Positions 8,235-17,851 of a stretch of 64,000 bases of DNA are shown here, piece after piece. The stretch's first letter is position 1. Each line of letters opens with the position of its first letter. The notes below the pieces were generated by a model. The model had not been told where the DNA came from and searched no databases. It worked only from the letters and a program-made list of their open reading frames with translations. Made by a program: the position numbers and the translations under genes. The stretch covers positions 1,612,001 through 1,676,000 of the forward strand of contig NZ_CACVAN010000001.1 of the NCBI RefSeq assembly GCF_902726655.1. The letters run 5' to 3'. Origin of the DNA: Virgibacillus ihumii. GTDB lineage: Bacteria > Bacillota > Bacilli > Bacillales > Amphibacillaceae.

Positions 8235-9848
8235 TTAGGCATTTGCGGAACCTTTGCCATCATGTTGTATCATGGATTCATAAATATCATCAAGTGACCA
8301 TGTCTTGCCTTTATCGTCCTTATAGACAATATTTTCTTTACCGAAATGAACGGGGGAATCAAGACCGGCCGCAGCTGCAATTCGGAAAAGTCCTTTGCGC
8401 ATCGTGATAACATAATTAGCGGTTCGGTATTTTTTTTCATCCACAACAAGGGCTCTTTGCAAGTCCGGGTCTGTTGTGGCCACACCGACTGGACATGAGT
8501 TTGCATGACACTGCAGCGTTTGGATACAACCAACAGTAATCATGAAACCGCGGGCTACGTTGACAAGATCCGCCCCCATGGAAAGCGCAATGGCAACCCG
8601 GTCAGGGGAAAATAACTTTCCTGCAGCAAAAATTTTCACCTTGTCCCGTACACCATATTTTTTCAGTTCGTAGTCAACAAGCGGAAGTGCCGACCGTATT
8701 GGAAGTCCAACACTGTCTGCCAGTTCCTGATACGATGCACCGGTTCCGCCTTCACTTCCATCAATCGTAATGAAATCAGGTCCGGTATTAAGTTCCTTCA
8801 TATGTTTTGCCAGATCTTCCGCCTCAAAATGGCTGCCGACAACAATTTTCATCCCAACTGGCTTACCGGTATGTTCACGGATTTTGCTGATAAAATCAAA
8901 TAATGACGGTATATCAGCAAATTCCGGGAAACGGTTCGGACTGTCAATTGATTCATAAGGTTCAACCATTCGAATCCGGGCAATTTCTTCGGTTACTTTT
9001 TCCCCATCAACGTGTCCCCCGCGTGTTTTAGCTCCCTGTGCCAACTTAACCTCGAAAGCTTTCAATTGCGGTATTTTACTTTTTTCCAGTAATTCATCCC
9101 AGTTGAAATTTCCTTCCTTGTCCCTTACACCGAACATCCCCGGACCAATTTGCATAATAAGATCACAACCGCCTTTTAAATGGTAATCAGAAAGACCACC
9201 CTCACCGGTATTCATCCAAGTACCTTTCGCAATGCCAAGTCCCTCGGAAAGTGCAGTTATGGCACGATCCCCCAATGAACCGTAGCTCATCGCGGACATG
9301 CCGATCTGCCCTCTTGCTTTAAAAGGATACCGGCAATTTTCCCCGATTACGATTGTATCTTCTTCATCAAGCAGGTAAACAGGAGATTCATCTTGTTCCC
9401 ATTCTTCCTCCCGCTGTGAAAATAAAGGCTCTTTGATCAATAAATAACGTCCTGTAGTCTGCTTGGTTTTACGGTCCATTTTCAGCTCTTCCGATAGTTT
9501 CGGAAACATGGAATTGCGAACATAATATCCTGCTTCCTCAAAATCCCGCTGCGAACCAAACCCCATGACATCCCGCTTATATTTGGCTTTTTTTACAATA
9601 TGTGCATAATCATTTCGCGAAAAAGGCTTTCCCTCTCTATCGTTGTTAAAAAGGTACTGGCGCAGTTCCGCACCTATATTCTCCAAAAAGTACCGGACCC
9701 GTCCCAGCACCGGATAATTGCGTAATACCGGATGCTGCCTCTGACTCCGGTCTTCGAAAAACAACCGTATACCGACCGCAAGCAATATAAGTAAAATCAG
9801 TGCTATCACAACAAACCCAATCACAATCAGGATACTTACTACATCCAT
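8235..9848 (-). CDS. FMN-binding glutamate synthase family protein (YerD-like)
   Basis: The 537-residue protein begins with one membrane helix (about 5-27), then carries the central FMN-binding (alpha/beta)8 domain of glutamate synthase large subunits. Visible motifs are GQIGMSAMSYGSLGDRAI, IDGSEGGTGASYQE and the cluster-binding cysteines in CIQTLQCHANSCP. It lacks the glutamine amidotransferase domain, like Bacillus YerD and archaeal-type GltS, so it may use ammonia or act as another ferredoxin- or flavin-linked oxidoreductase. The start ATG follows GGGTGG. The N-terminal anchor is usual for the YerD subfamily. Physiological substrate unknown. Confidence 0.88.
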   Translation of the reverse strand: MDVVSILIVIGFVVIALILLILLAVGIRLFFEDRSQRQHPVLRNYPVLGRVRYFLENIGAELRQYLFNNDREGKPFSRNDYAHIVKKAKYKRDVMGFGSQRDFEEAGYYVRNSMFPKLSEELKMDRKTKQTTGRYLLIKEPLFSQREEEWEQDESPVYLLDEEDTIVIGENCRYPFKARGQIGMSAMSYGSLGDRAITALSEGLGIAKGTWMNTGEGGLSDYHLKGGCDLIMQIGPGMFGVRDKEGNFNWDELLEKSKIPQLKAFEVKLAQGAKTRGGHVDGEKVTEEIARIRMVEPYESIDSPNRFPEFADIPSLFDFISKIREHTGKPVGMKIVVGSHFEAEDLAKHMKELNTGPDFITIDGSEGGTGASYQELADSVGLPIRSALPLVDYELKKYGVRDKVKIFAAGKLFSPDRVAIALSMGADLVNVARGFMITVGCIQTLQCHANSCPVGVATTDPDLQRALVVDEKKYRTANYVITMRKGLFRIAAAAGLDSPVHFGKENIVYKDDKGKTWSLDDIYESMIQHDGKGSANA

Positions 9849-9918
9849 TCGATACCACCCTTTAACATGTTATATCACTAGGATGTATCTTAAGACAGGA
9901 ATTTATCCATCGCACTGT

Positions 9919-9978
9919 TTAGAAAACTTGAATGTCTCTAAGCCCTTAGGTGACGACCTTAAATACACTTATGCAGTT
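9919..9978 (-). repeat. Copy of a dispersed short intergenic element
   Basis: Its plus-strand blocks TTAGAAAACTTG, TTAGGTGACGACCTTA and CACTTATGCAGTT recur at 36290-36349. On the minus strand it contains a weak hairpin followed by GTTTTCT. It lies between the penicillin acylase stop and the start of the glutamate-synthase-like gene. It may serve as a terminator of the former. Confidence 0.7.
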
Positions 9979-10003
9979 TGAAAGTATTTATGCCAGGAGA
10001 ACA

Positions 10004-12379
10004 CTATGGAACCAGTCGGAGTTTTTCTCCTTTAATATCATCTGTCACCGTCATATGATAATTCCCCTCCACCCAATCATCCATCTGGTCATGGTACCAT
10101 TTACTTTTAAAATGGCCGGCCTGACCTGGTCCAACAATATGGTAACCTTTGTTCATGTCAGCTGTGTCAATAACAAACCGCCATGATGCGCCATGATCGA
10201 CAATACCGGTTTCCGGGGCGTAACTGGCCGCCATCGGCGTTACACTGCTTCCGCCGACAGGAATCGGATCTTCACGATTGAAAAAGTATTCCAGTACCGG
10301 GCTAATGGCTGAAAGCGGGTGATAAAACTGTACTTTATGATAGTCGCCCCATTCCCAGGTTTTCAAATCATTCCCATATGTTTCCGTCAGCGGCTTCAAT
10401 GCATGTTGTAATGCCTGATGCAATACGTTTTGCATGCCGCCCTTATCTTGAATCCACACTGATTTATTACCCTTCCGGAGAATTTTATCTGTCGTTTGTC
10501 CTTTGCCGCCAAAAAGTTCCATCACATCATCCGGGATAGCATCTTCAAATAAAATCAGCTCTATTTCCTCCATCCAGCGATGAAATATTAATGGTTGCGG
10601 GGCATCCACACTATCCTTATAGTTCCAGTTTTTTAAAAGCTTTATTGCCTGTTCGGCTGTTTTGGACAATTCCGCACCTTCCAGCGCCTTAAGAAAGACC
10701 GGTACAAATTCGCGTGCCTGCAAATTCATCTGATCCATCTGCAGTGCCATCATGTCTTTCACCGTAAAATTGCCACCTGCTTCAAGCACTTCGGCAATAC
10801 GTTGGTACCGGTACGGCTGTGCCCAGACATTACTGATATGATATGGATAGTCATCACCGATGATTTTATTGTTTGCCGTCGCTATGAAGCCCTTTTCCGG
10901 GTTCACGACAGTCGGCAGCTCATCAAACGGGATAAACCCGTTCCAATTATTTTCTTTCTCCCACCCTTTTAAGGGGAGCAGTGCATTGTCGCCATCCTCA
11001 TAAATTGGAATTTTTCCATTTGCTTTATAGGCGATTGTGCCATTTTTTGATGCAAACACAAAATTTTGCGCCGGCACAAGAAATTTTTCCAGTGCTTTTT
11101 CAAATTCTGACCAGTTGGATGCCTGGTTGATATCCAGTATTGCAGCAAGCTCGGTTGTTGCTTCAAGTGCCGTCCACCTTAGTGACAACACCATATCCTG
11201 TGTACTTTTATTGGCAAATTCGGAAATTACCGGTCCATGGCGGGTTATGACAACCTCGTAATCGATTGTCTTGCCACCTTTCACATGTATTGGTTCTTCA
11301 ATAACTTTGGCCTTTTCCCACTCACCCTCATATAAAAACTCATGTGGATTTTCCGGATTGCGTTTTTCCATGTAAAGCTGCTGTACGTCTGGACCAGTAT
11401 TTGTGACGCCCCAGGCAATATTTTCGTTATGCCCCAAAATAATTCCGGGTACGCCGGCAAAAATAACTCCGCTGACATTTACTTCCGGTGACTCCAGATG
11501 CATCTGATACCAGATCGACGGTGTCGCAAGCCCCAGATGCGGATCATTTGCAAGGAGCGGCATTCCAGACTTGGACTTTTCCCCGCTGACAACCCAGTTA
11601 TTGCTGCCGTTAAATGTATGGGGAATGACTGCTTTTGCGAAGCTTTCGGCAATATCTACTTTTGTTTCATCAATTATCGTCGGTTTATTTTCCGGATAGC
11701 CTGGAAACAGCTCATACGCCTTTTCTCTTGTAAAATTGTTTAATACATAATAGTTGAACGCCTGTCTTTCCCAATGCCCGCCAAGGTCAAACGCCATATA
11801 TTTTCCTATCGTTAACGAGTCGATCGGCGTCCATTTATCCGGCTCGGTCCCCATCAGCGTAAATTCCACCGGCAAACTGTTATTTTCTTTAGCCCGTCTG
11901 ATATAGGCATTAACACCGTCACTAAACCACTTGAGTATCTGTTTATCCTTATCTGAGTACACTGCATATGACTTCTTTGCTGCCCGTCTTAATCCAAGTG
12001 TTCGGAAATATTTATCCTGATCAACAACTGCCTCCCCGACAACTTCACTTAACGTTCCAGATGCCTGTCTGCGTGATAACTCCATTTGGAACATTCTGTT
12101 TTGTGCTTGAATAAACCCTTGTGCCAGGTACAAATCATGGGCGTTTTCAGCTTTTATATGCGGAACCCCATTTTCATCCGTTATTACAGTGACCTCTTCA
12201 TGCAGACCCGGCAATTCAATCGTACCTTCTGTCTCTGCCAATGACCGGTTCATAAAGGCGTTTACTGTAAAGAAAAGAATACTGCTTATCACCAACAGTA
12301 TTCCAAGCGCAATCAGCATGATTTTTTTCCAATTTCGTTTTTTTACCGGTTCTACTGATTCATTCTCTATTATCTCCAT
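10004..12379 (-). CDS. Penicillin acylase family protein (Ntn hydrolase)
   Basis: The 791-residue protein is a precursor-type N-terminal-nucleophile amidohydrolase. A membrane anchor or uncleaved signal spans about residues 18-42, the alpha subunit region follows, and the autoprocessing site is at Gly258/Ser259 in HTFNGSNNWVVSG, Ser259 becoming the catalytic N-terminus of the beta subunit. NDPHLGL and the later HNENIAWGVTNT block are also diagnostic. Family members hydrolyse penicillin G, acyl-homoserine lactones or cyclic imides; the natural substrate here is not known. GGGGGA lies before the ATG. It appears to act outside the cell or at the membrane face. Confidence 0.92.
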   Translation of the reverse strand: MEIIENESVEPVKKRNWKKIMLIALGILLVISSILFFTVNAFMNRSLAETEGTIELPGLHEEVTVITDENGVPHIKAENAHDLYLAQGFIQAQNRMFQMELSRRQASGTLSEVVGEAVVDQDKYFRTLGLRRAAKKSYAVYSDKDKQILKWFSDGVNAYIRRAKENNSLPVEFTLMGTEPDKWTPIDSLTIGKYMAFDLGGHWERQAFNYYVLNNFTREKAYELFPGYPENKPTIIDETKVDIAESFAKAVIPHTFNGSNNWVVSGEKSKSGMPLLANDPHLGLATPSIWYQMHLESPEVNVSGVIFAGVPGIILGHNENIAWGVTNTGPDVQQLYMEKRNPENPHEFLYEGEWEKAKVIEEPIHVKGGKTIDYEVVITRHGPVISEFANKSTQDMVLSLRWTALEATTELAAILDINQASNWSEFEKALEKFLVPAQNFVFASKNGTIAYKANGKIPIYEDGDNALLPLKGWEKENNWNGFIPFDELPTVVNPEKGFIATANNKIIGDDYPYHISNVWAQPYRYQRIAEVLEAGGNFTVKDMMALQMDQMNLQAREFVPVFLKALEGAELSKTAEQAIKLLKNWNYKDSVDAPQPLIFHRWMEEIELILFEDAIPDDVMELFGGKGQTTDKILRKGNKSVWIQDKGGMQNVLHQALQHALKPLTETYGNDLKTWEWGDYHKVQFYHPLSAISPVLEYFFNREDPIPVGGSSVTPMAASYAPETGIVDHGASWRFVIDTADMNKGYHIVGPGQAGHFKSKWYHDQMDDWVEGNYHMTVTDDIKGEKLRLVP

Positions 12380-12474
12380 CAGAATCCCCCCATGTTTAAT
12401 CAGCCACTACTATATATAAATTCGGCAACTACTGAAAAAATTCCTGCTTAAACATGGGAACATTACTGTTTACG

Positions 12475-13326
12475 TTACTGGACATTAACGGTTTTCCAAA
12501 CATTGAATAAACCATCCGTAATCCTGTCAACTACTTCATCATCCGTATCGTACTTGGCATGGGATAGCGGGTTCCAGCTTGTCAGCAGGCCGCCGGCATT
12601 CACCTCTATATCAGCTGTCACTGCCTGATTGTACGCATCGTTCAGACCTTTGAGCGGATATGCCAGAATATCATCTTTATCATAGAAGTTCAGCCATTCA
12701 CCTGTTAGCCCGGGATAGTGATTCGTAATATTGGGCGACGGCACTGTAATCGGCGAACCAAAATCAATATAACGAAGCGACCAGAGTGCCATTGGACTGC
12801 CAAGTGAATAAAATAATGCCATCGTTTCACATTTTTCAATTGGGGTATCGTCGGAACTCTGCTTCGTTAATGCCCGGATATTACTTCTTCTGTACTGCAA
12901 ATCATAGAAAAAATTACTTGCGACTATCGTCCCCAGACTGTGACAAATCACGCAGAGTGGTGCCTTTGCTCCCACACGTTCTTTGAGTTGGCGGATGGAT
13001 TTTGCGACCAGCGTATGCACTTTATCATAATTTTGTCCGCCTGCAATTGTCGGCTGGTAAGCAACTGCATCCGACAAAAATTCAATGACAAACCGTCGCA
13101 ATCGACCGAAATCAAGATCTGCATCCTGCTGCATATTATGCCAGAGTTCATGTTGCTCCTTTTCAAATACAGCCGACCAGAACACCGGTTCAAACTCCAG
13201 ATCCACTTCGTCCAGCTTGCATTTTTTCAAGAAAGAATCCGAAATCCGCTTTATCATTTTTTTAGCAAAATTACGATCTGGGGTTCCTGCACCATGCAAA
13301 ATAAGCACACCAACTTTTTGCCTCAT
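12475..13326 (-). CDS. Alpha/beta hydrolase-fold protein of unknown function
   Basis: The 283-residue protein starts MRQKVGVLILHGAGTPD, with an oxyanion-hole-type HGAG, and has a nucleophile elbow CHSLGT in VICHSLGTIVASNFFYD, consistent with Ser as catalytic base partner. Later blocks (FYSLGSPMALWSL; NFYDKDDILAYPLKG; DTDDEVVDRI) could supply the Asp and His residues. There is no signal peptide, so a cytosolic lipase- or esterase-like enzyme is inferred. The start ATG follows GGAGGGTG; a GTG two codons earlier overlaps that site. It sits alone, 95 bp upstream of the penicillin acylase gene on the same strand. No specific substrate can be proposed. Confidence 0.75.
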   Translation of the reverse strand: MRQKVGVLILHGAGTPDRNFAKKMIKRISDSFLKKCKLDEVDLEFEPVFWSAVFEKEQHELWHNMQQDADLDFGRLRRFVIEFLSDAVAYQPTIAGGQNYDKVHTLVAKSIRQLKERVGAKAPLCVICHSLGTIVASNFFYDLQYRRSNIRALTKQSSDDTPIEKCETMALFYSLGSPMALWSLRYIDFGSPITVPSPNITNHYPGLTGEWLNFYDKDDILAYPLKGLNDAYNQAVTADIEVNAGGLLTSWNPLSHAKYDTDDEVVDRITDGLFNVWKTVNVQ

Positions 13327-13654
13327 ACACACCCTCCATTTCTATGATTCTGTTCTAGCATATTCCGATAAGATTGCAAACTTTTCATTTTTGCTGTTTT
13401 TTTTTGAAGGACTTTTGCAATTGAACCAGAATTAATACCACAGAGGGGATTCGACTGGTGATTAATTCCGAAATCAATATTGCAAATTAATAAAACAGCA
13501 TTATTAATATCCCTATACCCCATCATAGCAAAATGTAAAATAAAGTAAGTAATTAAATTGCAATCGAATTGTAAGATTATTTGCCTGAAATGCGGTAATA
13601 GAATATATAGAAAGGTATATTGCGTTATATAACCAATTGTAAAGGATGATTCAT
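13327..13654. other. Intergenic region before the sugar locus
   Basis: This 328-bp AT-rich stretch separates the divergent alpha/beta hydrolase gene and rmlA. It must hold both promoters, but no convincing -35/-10 pair or regulator site could be fixed. A 67-codon minus-strand frame at 13323-13526 has no ribosome binding site and is not called. Confidence 0.5.
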
Positions 13655-14587
13655 ATGAAAGGTATCATACTTGCAGGTGGAAACGGTACCAGATTATCAC
13701 CAAGCACGACCAGCATCAACAAGCACCTTCTTGCTGTATTTGACAAACCGATGATTTATTACCCGCTTTCGGTTCTGATGCTGGGTGGTATTAAAGACAT
13801 TCTGATTATCAGTACTCCGGAAGATAAGCCGCGGTTCAAAAATCTCCTTGGCGATGGATCAGCATTTGGCATTAAGCTTACACACATGGAACAGTCCGAA
13901 CCAAATGGTATTCCGGAAGCTTTTGTCCTTGCTGAAGACTTTATCGGTAATGATGATGTAACGCTGATTCTGGGTGATAATATTTTTTACGGTCAGGGAT
14001 TTACGACTCTGTTCCGGCGTGCACTGGATAACCACCGGCATGCAACAGTATTCGGTTATCGTGTAAAGGATCCCGAGCGATTTGGGGTAGTCGAGTTTGA
14101 TCACAGACAGAAGGCGGTCTCACTGGAAGAAAAACCAGCTGATCCAAAATCAGATTTTGCGGTTACCGGATTGTATATATATGATTCGCAGGCAGTTAAC
14201 ATTGCCAAACGACTGACACCTTCCAATCGGGGGGAGCTGGAAATTACCGATCTGAACAATCAATACCTGAAAAGCGGCCGGCTTGACGTGCAGCTGCTGG
14301 GCAGAGGGTTTGCCTGGATGGATACCGGAACACACGAATCATTGTTTGATGCTGCCGAATTTGTAAAAATAACGCAGCAACGACAAGGGTTTAAGCTTGC
14401 CTGCCTTGAAGAAATCAGTTACTACATGGGTTATATAAGCCAGCATGAATTATTTAAAAAAGGTAAAGCAATGGAAAAAACCGATTACGGTCAATATTTG
14501 CTGGAAATCGCCACACGTAAACACACACAGCAATACTGGGAAGAAATTGACCGAAACCCAATGTTAGGAATGGTGGAAAATGAATAA
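13655..14587 (+). CDS. rmlA: Glucose-1-phosphate thymidylyltransferase (RmlA/RfbA type)
   Basis: The 310-residue nucleotidyltransferase would make dTDP-glucose from glucose-1-phosphate and dTTP. It opens with the signature [16 protein letters not shown] and has [29 protein letters not shown] and the C-terminal [11 protein letters not shown] block. The ATG used is the second of two, because the first lies inside the AAAGGATG ribosome binding site. Its stop overlaps the start of the rmlB remnant, implying translational coupling. It opens a co-directional run of genes for a dTDP-amino-deoxyhexose and its transfer. Confidence 0.92.
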   Translation: MKGIILAGGNGTRLSPSTTSINKHLLAVFDKPMIYYPLSVLMLGGIKDILIISTPEDKPRFKNLLGDGSAFGIKLTHMEQSEPNGIPEAFVLAEDFIGNDDVTLILGDNIFYGQGFTTLFRRALDNHRHATVFGYRVKDPERFGVVEFDHRQKAVSLEEKPADPKSDFAVTGLYIYDSQAVNIAKRLTPSNRGELEITDLNNQYLKSGRLDVQLLGRGFAWMDTGTHESLFDAAEFVKITQQRQGFKLACLEEISYYMGYISQHELFKKGKAMEKTDYGQYLLEIATRKHTQQYWEEIDRNPMLGMVENE

Positions 14588-14753
14588 CACACTGCTCGTT
14601 ACAGGTAGTTCCGTTTTTATCGGATCTAACCTTCATCGCGTACAATTTAAATTATGGAGCACACTGGGCTGGAAACCAAAAACGGACCTGCAGACGGGGA
14701 TGCAGGGAACTGTGGAATGGTATGTTAGCAAATGGGAACAGGCCACCCTTTAA
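14580..14753 (+). pseudogene. rmlB: In-frame deletion remnant of dTDP-glucose 4,6-dehydratase (rmlB)
   Basis: A 57-codon frame joins about 20 residues resembling the N-terminus of RmlB ([16 protein letters not shown], compare the normal TGGAGFIGSN) directly to about 35 residues of its C-terminus (LGWKPKTDLQTGMQGTVEWY). Roughly 260-270 internal residues, including the catalytic Tyr-Lys and most of the NAD fold, are missing. The nucleotide-binding glycines are already eroded. The frame is open from ATG to TAA, overlaps the rmlA stop by a few bases and overlaps the next gene's start. An active dehydratase must be encoded elsewhere if the pathway works. Whether the 57-residue peptide is made is unknown. 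Confidence 0.75.
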
Positions 14754-15682
14754 TTTCCGTAGTTATCCCGGTTTACGGATGTGAAACCTGCTTAGAAGAG
14801 CTTAGCAAGCGAATTACAGAAACGATGAAACAAATACCAGCCCATTTTGAAATCATCTTTGTCAATGATGCCAGCCCCGACAATGCATGGCAAACCATCG
14901 TACAGCTTGCGGCCAATGATGATCGGATTAAAGGAATTGATCTGGCCAGAAACTTTGGACAGCATCATGCCATAACCGCCGGCCTAGACTATACTGCAGG
15001 TGACTGGATTGTCGTCATGGATTGTGATCTGCAGGATAAACCGGAAGAAATAAAAACATTGTACGATAAGACACAGGAAGGGTTTGAAGTTGTTTTCGGC
15101 AACAGGGCAGTAAGACAGGATAACTGGTTCAAACGCAAAACGTCACAAATGTTTTACCGGGTATATGATTATTTTACGGGGCGCACTTCTGACCATACCA
15201 TTGCCAATTTCAGCATCAGTTCCAAAAAAGTTATCGATGGGTTCAGAAGAATGCGGGAGCAAAACCGCTTCTTTCCTTTGTTTATTCAATGGATGGGATA
15301 CAAAACCGACACTGTAAAGATAGAACATTGTGCACGGATGGAAGGAAAATCTTCTTATAATATCAAGAAACTGGTATCCCTTGCAACGGACGCCATCATT
15401 TCTCAGTCCAATAAACCATTGCGCCTGTCGATTCAGTTTGGATTTTTAATTGCCCTCGCGTCCTTTTTATACGGATTGTATTTATTTATCCGGTATTTTT
15501 TCCTGGCACAGCCAGTACAGGGCTGGACCAGTGTCATGGTCTCCATTTACTTTATCGGCGGATTGGTTTTTTTCAATTTCGGTGTACTGGGACTTTATCT
15601 CGGTAAAGTCTTCAATGAAGCAAAAGCCCGTCCACTCTACCTCATACGGGAAACGACCAAAGACCTGAAAGAACGGAGATGA
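14732..15682 (+). CDS. GT2 glycosyltransferase, GtrB/ArnC/DPM1-like
   Basis: The 316-residue protein has an N-terminal GT-A domain (LISVVIPVYGCETCLEEL; FVNDASPDNAW; VVMDCDLQDKPEE with the metal-binding acidic triad) and two C-terminal membrane helices (about 232-256 and 268-292). This layout is that of enzymes that load a sugar onto undecaprenyl phosphate at the inner membrane face. The start overlaps the rmlB remnant by 22 bp and lacks a strong ribosome binding site, so coupling is likely. With the EamA/SMR-like protein and the large membrane protein downstream it suggests a three-component glycosylation system. Confidence 0.9.
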   Translation: MGTGHPLISVVIPVYGCETCLEELSKRITETMKQIPAHFEIIFVNDASPDNAWQTIVQLAANDDRIKGIDLARNFGQHHAITAGLDYTAGDWIVVMDCDLQDKPEEIKTLYDKTQEGFEVVFGNRAVRQDNWFKRKTSQMFYRVYDYFTGRTSDHTIANFSISSKKVIDGFRRMREQNRFFPLFIQWMGYKTDTVKIEHCARMEGKSSYNIKKLVSLATDAIISQSNKPLRLSIQFGFLIALASFLYGLYLFIRYFFLAQPVQGWTSVMVSIYFIGGLVFFNFGVLGLYLGKVFNEAKARPLYLIRETTKDLKERR

Positions 15683-15686
15683 TGAT

Positions 15687-16361
15687 ATGGAAACAATACG
15701 TGAAACACCGTGGGATAAACGAAATTTCAATATTGACACTTATGAAATACTCGACTATTCAGAAGAAACACTCGAAAAAACAGACACGCTTAATGGACAC
15801 TTCACCATTAAGGTCAATCCGCTGGAAAATCCGGAACTGCTTTTAAAACATGGATTTTATTACATGGATACATTAATCGAACCAGTTTGCCAGCGAAAAA
15901 ATTTAACAATCTACCAAAAAAATGGAACATCTATCTCACGCGAATATGACTGGGAGCAAATTGCTCATATTGCCGATGAAGCATTCATGCACGGGCGATT
16001 CCATCGGGATTTTCACATCCCCAATCACTTGGCTGATCTGCGTTATGCGAACTGGGTAAAAGATCTGCAGAAGCAAGACAATATTTTTGCATTGAAATAC
16101 AACGGCCAAACAGTAGGATTCTATGGGTATGTTCATGACAAAGTCCTGCTTCTTGGGATTAAAAAAGACTTCCGCAAACTAGGACTCGCCAAAGCGTTCA
16201 CCAGTCAGGGGTGCCTGGAGCAATTCAACCTGGGTTATGACCAGCTCCGCACATCAATCTCAGCGGCTAATGTTGCATCCTTGAATCTTTTTTATGCACT
16301 GGGATTCAGGCTGTCAGATACTGTTGATGTGTACCATAAACTATCCGGTCCGGGCGTGTGA
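15687..16361 (+). CDS. GNAT N-acetyltransferase (WecD/RffC-like)
   Basis: The 224-residue protein has a C-terminal GNAT fold: FALKYNGQTVGFYGYV, then the acetyl-CoA-binding turn IKKDFRKLGLAKAF, then SISAANVASLNLFYALGFRL. WecD acetylates the 4-amino group of dTDP-4-amino-4,6-dideoxygalactose, and the nearby WecE-type aminotransferase makes such a product, so that role is inferred here. The ATG follows CGGAGATGAT, 4 bp after the glycosyltransferase stop. An alternative is another dTDP-aminosugar N-acyltransferase; acyl specificity cannot be read from sequence. Confidence 0.82.
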   Translation: METIRETPWDKRNFNIDTYEILDYSEETLEKTDTLNGHFTIKVNPLENPELLLKHGFYYMDTLIEPVCQRKNLTIYQKNGTSISREYDWEQIAHIADEAFMHGRFHRDFHIPNHLADLRYANWVKDLQKQDNIFALKYNGQTVGFYGYVHDKVLLLGIKKDFRKLGLAKAFTSQGCLEQFNLGYDQLRTSISAANVASLNLFYALGFRLSDTVDVYHKLSGPGV

Positions 16362-16363
16362 CC

Positions 16364-16729
16364 ATGGGATACCTCTATATTTTCGGAACGATTTTTTTTA
16401 CCGTCTACGGACAACTGGTGCTGAAATGGAAAATTGATCAAGCCGGCAGTCTTCCCCAGGAATGGATGGAAAAGCTGCTGTTCCTGCTGCAGCTTTTGCT
16501 TAATCCGTGGATTTTGTCAGGTTTTATGTCGGCATTTGTCGCATCATTGTTCTGGATGGCAGCCATGACCAAATTTAATATCAGTTATGCTTACCCGTTT
16601 ATGAGTTTGTCATTTGTTCTGGTTTTTCTGTTGTCGGTATTTTTATTTGGGGATCCGGTGACAGGAAAAAAAGTACTCGGTTTGGCCCTGATTGTAGCGG
16701 GCATTATCGTAACGAGCCAATCTTTGTGA
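16364..16729 (+). CDS. Small four-helix membrane protein, EamA/SMR (ArnE/F-like) type
   Basis: The protein of about 121 residues has four predicted membrane helices and the short pattern of ArnE/ArnF and SMR-type transporters (YGQLVLKWKID...; NISYAYPFMSLSFVLVF; GKKVLGLALIVAGIIV). ArnE/F are proposed flippases for undecaprenyl-phosphate-aminoarabinose. Sitting between a GtrB-like glycosyltransferase pathway and a large membrane protein, it is a good candidate to flip the lipid-linked sugar. The start lies at the 3' end of the acetyltransferase gene; a GTG two codons earlier overlapping its TGA is an alternative. Confidence 0.8.
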   Translation: MGYLYIFGTIFFTVYGQLVLKWKIDQAGSLPQEWMEKLLFLLQLLLNPWILSGFMSAFVASLFWMAAMTKFNISYAYPFMSLSFVLVFLLSVFLFGDPVTGKKVLGLALIVAGIIVTSQSL

Positions 16730-16738
16730 GGTGAAAAT

Positions 16739-17851
16739 ATGATTCCGTTTAACAAGCCATGTTATGTGGGGGACGAGGACAAAACAATCAGCAAAGCACT
16801 GCAGCATAATAAACTTTCCGGAAACGGTTCTTTTGGAAAAATATGTACCGACTGGCTGGAGAATCAGCTGAATTGTGAAAAAGCACTGCTTACACCATCA
16901 TGCACAGCGGCACTGGAAATGACCGCACTGCTCATTGATGCAGGGCAAGGTGATGAAATTATTATGCCGTCCTATACTTTTGTATCTACTGCAAATGCAT
17001 TTGCGCTAAGAGGAGCGTCGATCCGGTTTGTTGATGTGGATCCGGCGACAATGAATATCTCTCCTTCAGCAATTAAAGAGGCAATTACCAGCAAAACAAA
17101 AGCAATCGTTGTCGTCCATTATGCTGGTGTATCCTGTGATATGGACACTGTAATGGATATTGCCCAGCGTGACAATCTATGGGTGATAGAAGATGCAGCA
17201 CAAGGGTTAATGAGTTCGTTTAGGGGAAAACCGCTCGGCACTATCGGCCATTTCGGCACCATCAGTTTTCATGAAACAAAAAACTACACATGTGGTGAAG
17301 GTGGTGCTTTAATTATCAATGATATCGATATGATCGAACGGGCCGAAATATTACAGGAAAAAGGAACAAACCGTCAGCAGTTTTTTCGGGGAATGGTCGA
17401 CAAGTACTCCTGGCGGGATATCGGATCCTCCTATCTCCTAAGCGACATCAATGCAGCCTATTTATCTGTACAACTGCACAACGCCAAACATATTTTGTCC
17501 GACCGGATGTATTCCTGGGATAAATATTTTAACGCTCTTTGTGACTTAGATGAAATCGGCATTCCCTTTATTCCGGACAGTTGCACACATAATGCCCATA
17601 TGTTTTATATCAAAACGGATGAGGCGCATGGACTGATTGACTTTCTGGCCAAGAACGATATTATGGCCGTTACCCATTATGTACCGCTTCATTCTTCATA
17701 TGCCGGACAAATATACGGTGAAATGGCAGGCAGGGATCAACATACAACCAGGGAAAGTGAACGAATTGTGCGACTGCCATTATATTACGGAATGGGAGAA
17801 GAGACTGTCGATTATGTGGCGAGCCATGTCAAAAGCTATTTCAGGTCATAA
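16739..17851 (+). CDS. DegT/DnrJ/EryC1 sugar aminotransferase (WecE/RffA-like)
   Basis: The 370-residue PLP enzyme carries the family signature: SYTFVSTANAFALRGA, EDAAQGLMSSFRGKPLG and the PLP lysine in SFHETKNYTCGEGGA. WecE converts dTDP-4-keto-6-deoxyglucose to dTDP-4-amino-4,6-dideoxygalactose with glutamate as donor; that reaction fits the adjacent rmlA and acetyltransferase genes. GTGAGGTGAAAAT precedes the ATG. The required keto-sugar needs RmlB, whose local copy is deleted. Other 4-aminotransferases of the family cannot be excluded. Confidence 0.87.
   Translation: MIPFNKPCYVGDEDKTISKALQHNKLSGNGSFGKICTDWLENQLNCEKALLTPSCTAALEMTALLIDAGQGDEIIMPSYTFVSTANAFALRGASIRFVDVDPATMNISPSAIKEAITSKTKAIVVVHYAGVSCDMDTVMDIAQRDNLWVIEDAAQGLMSSFRGKPLGTIGHFGTISFHETKNYTCGEGGALIINDIDMIERAEILQEKGTNRQQFFRGMVDKYSWRDIGSSYLLSDINAAYLSVQLHNAKHILSDRMYSWDKYFNALCDLDEIGIPFIPDSCTHNAHMFYIKTDEAHGLIDFLAKNDIMAVTHYVPLHSSYAGQIYGEMAGRDQHTTRESERIVRLPLYYGMGEETVDYVASHVKSYFRS

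Noticed and set aside
13323..13526. 67-codon minus-strand frame before the sugar locus
   Set aside because: No ribosome binding site or family resemblance, and it overlaps the start of the alpha/beta hydrolase gene.
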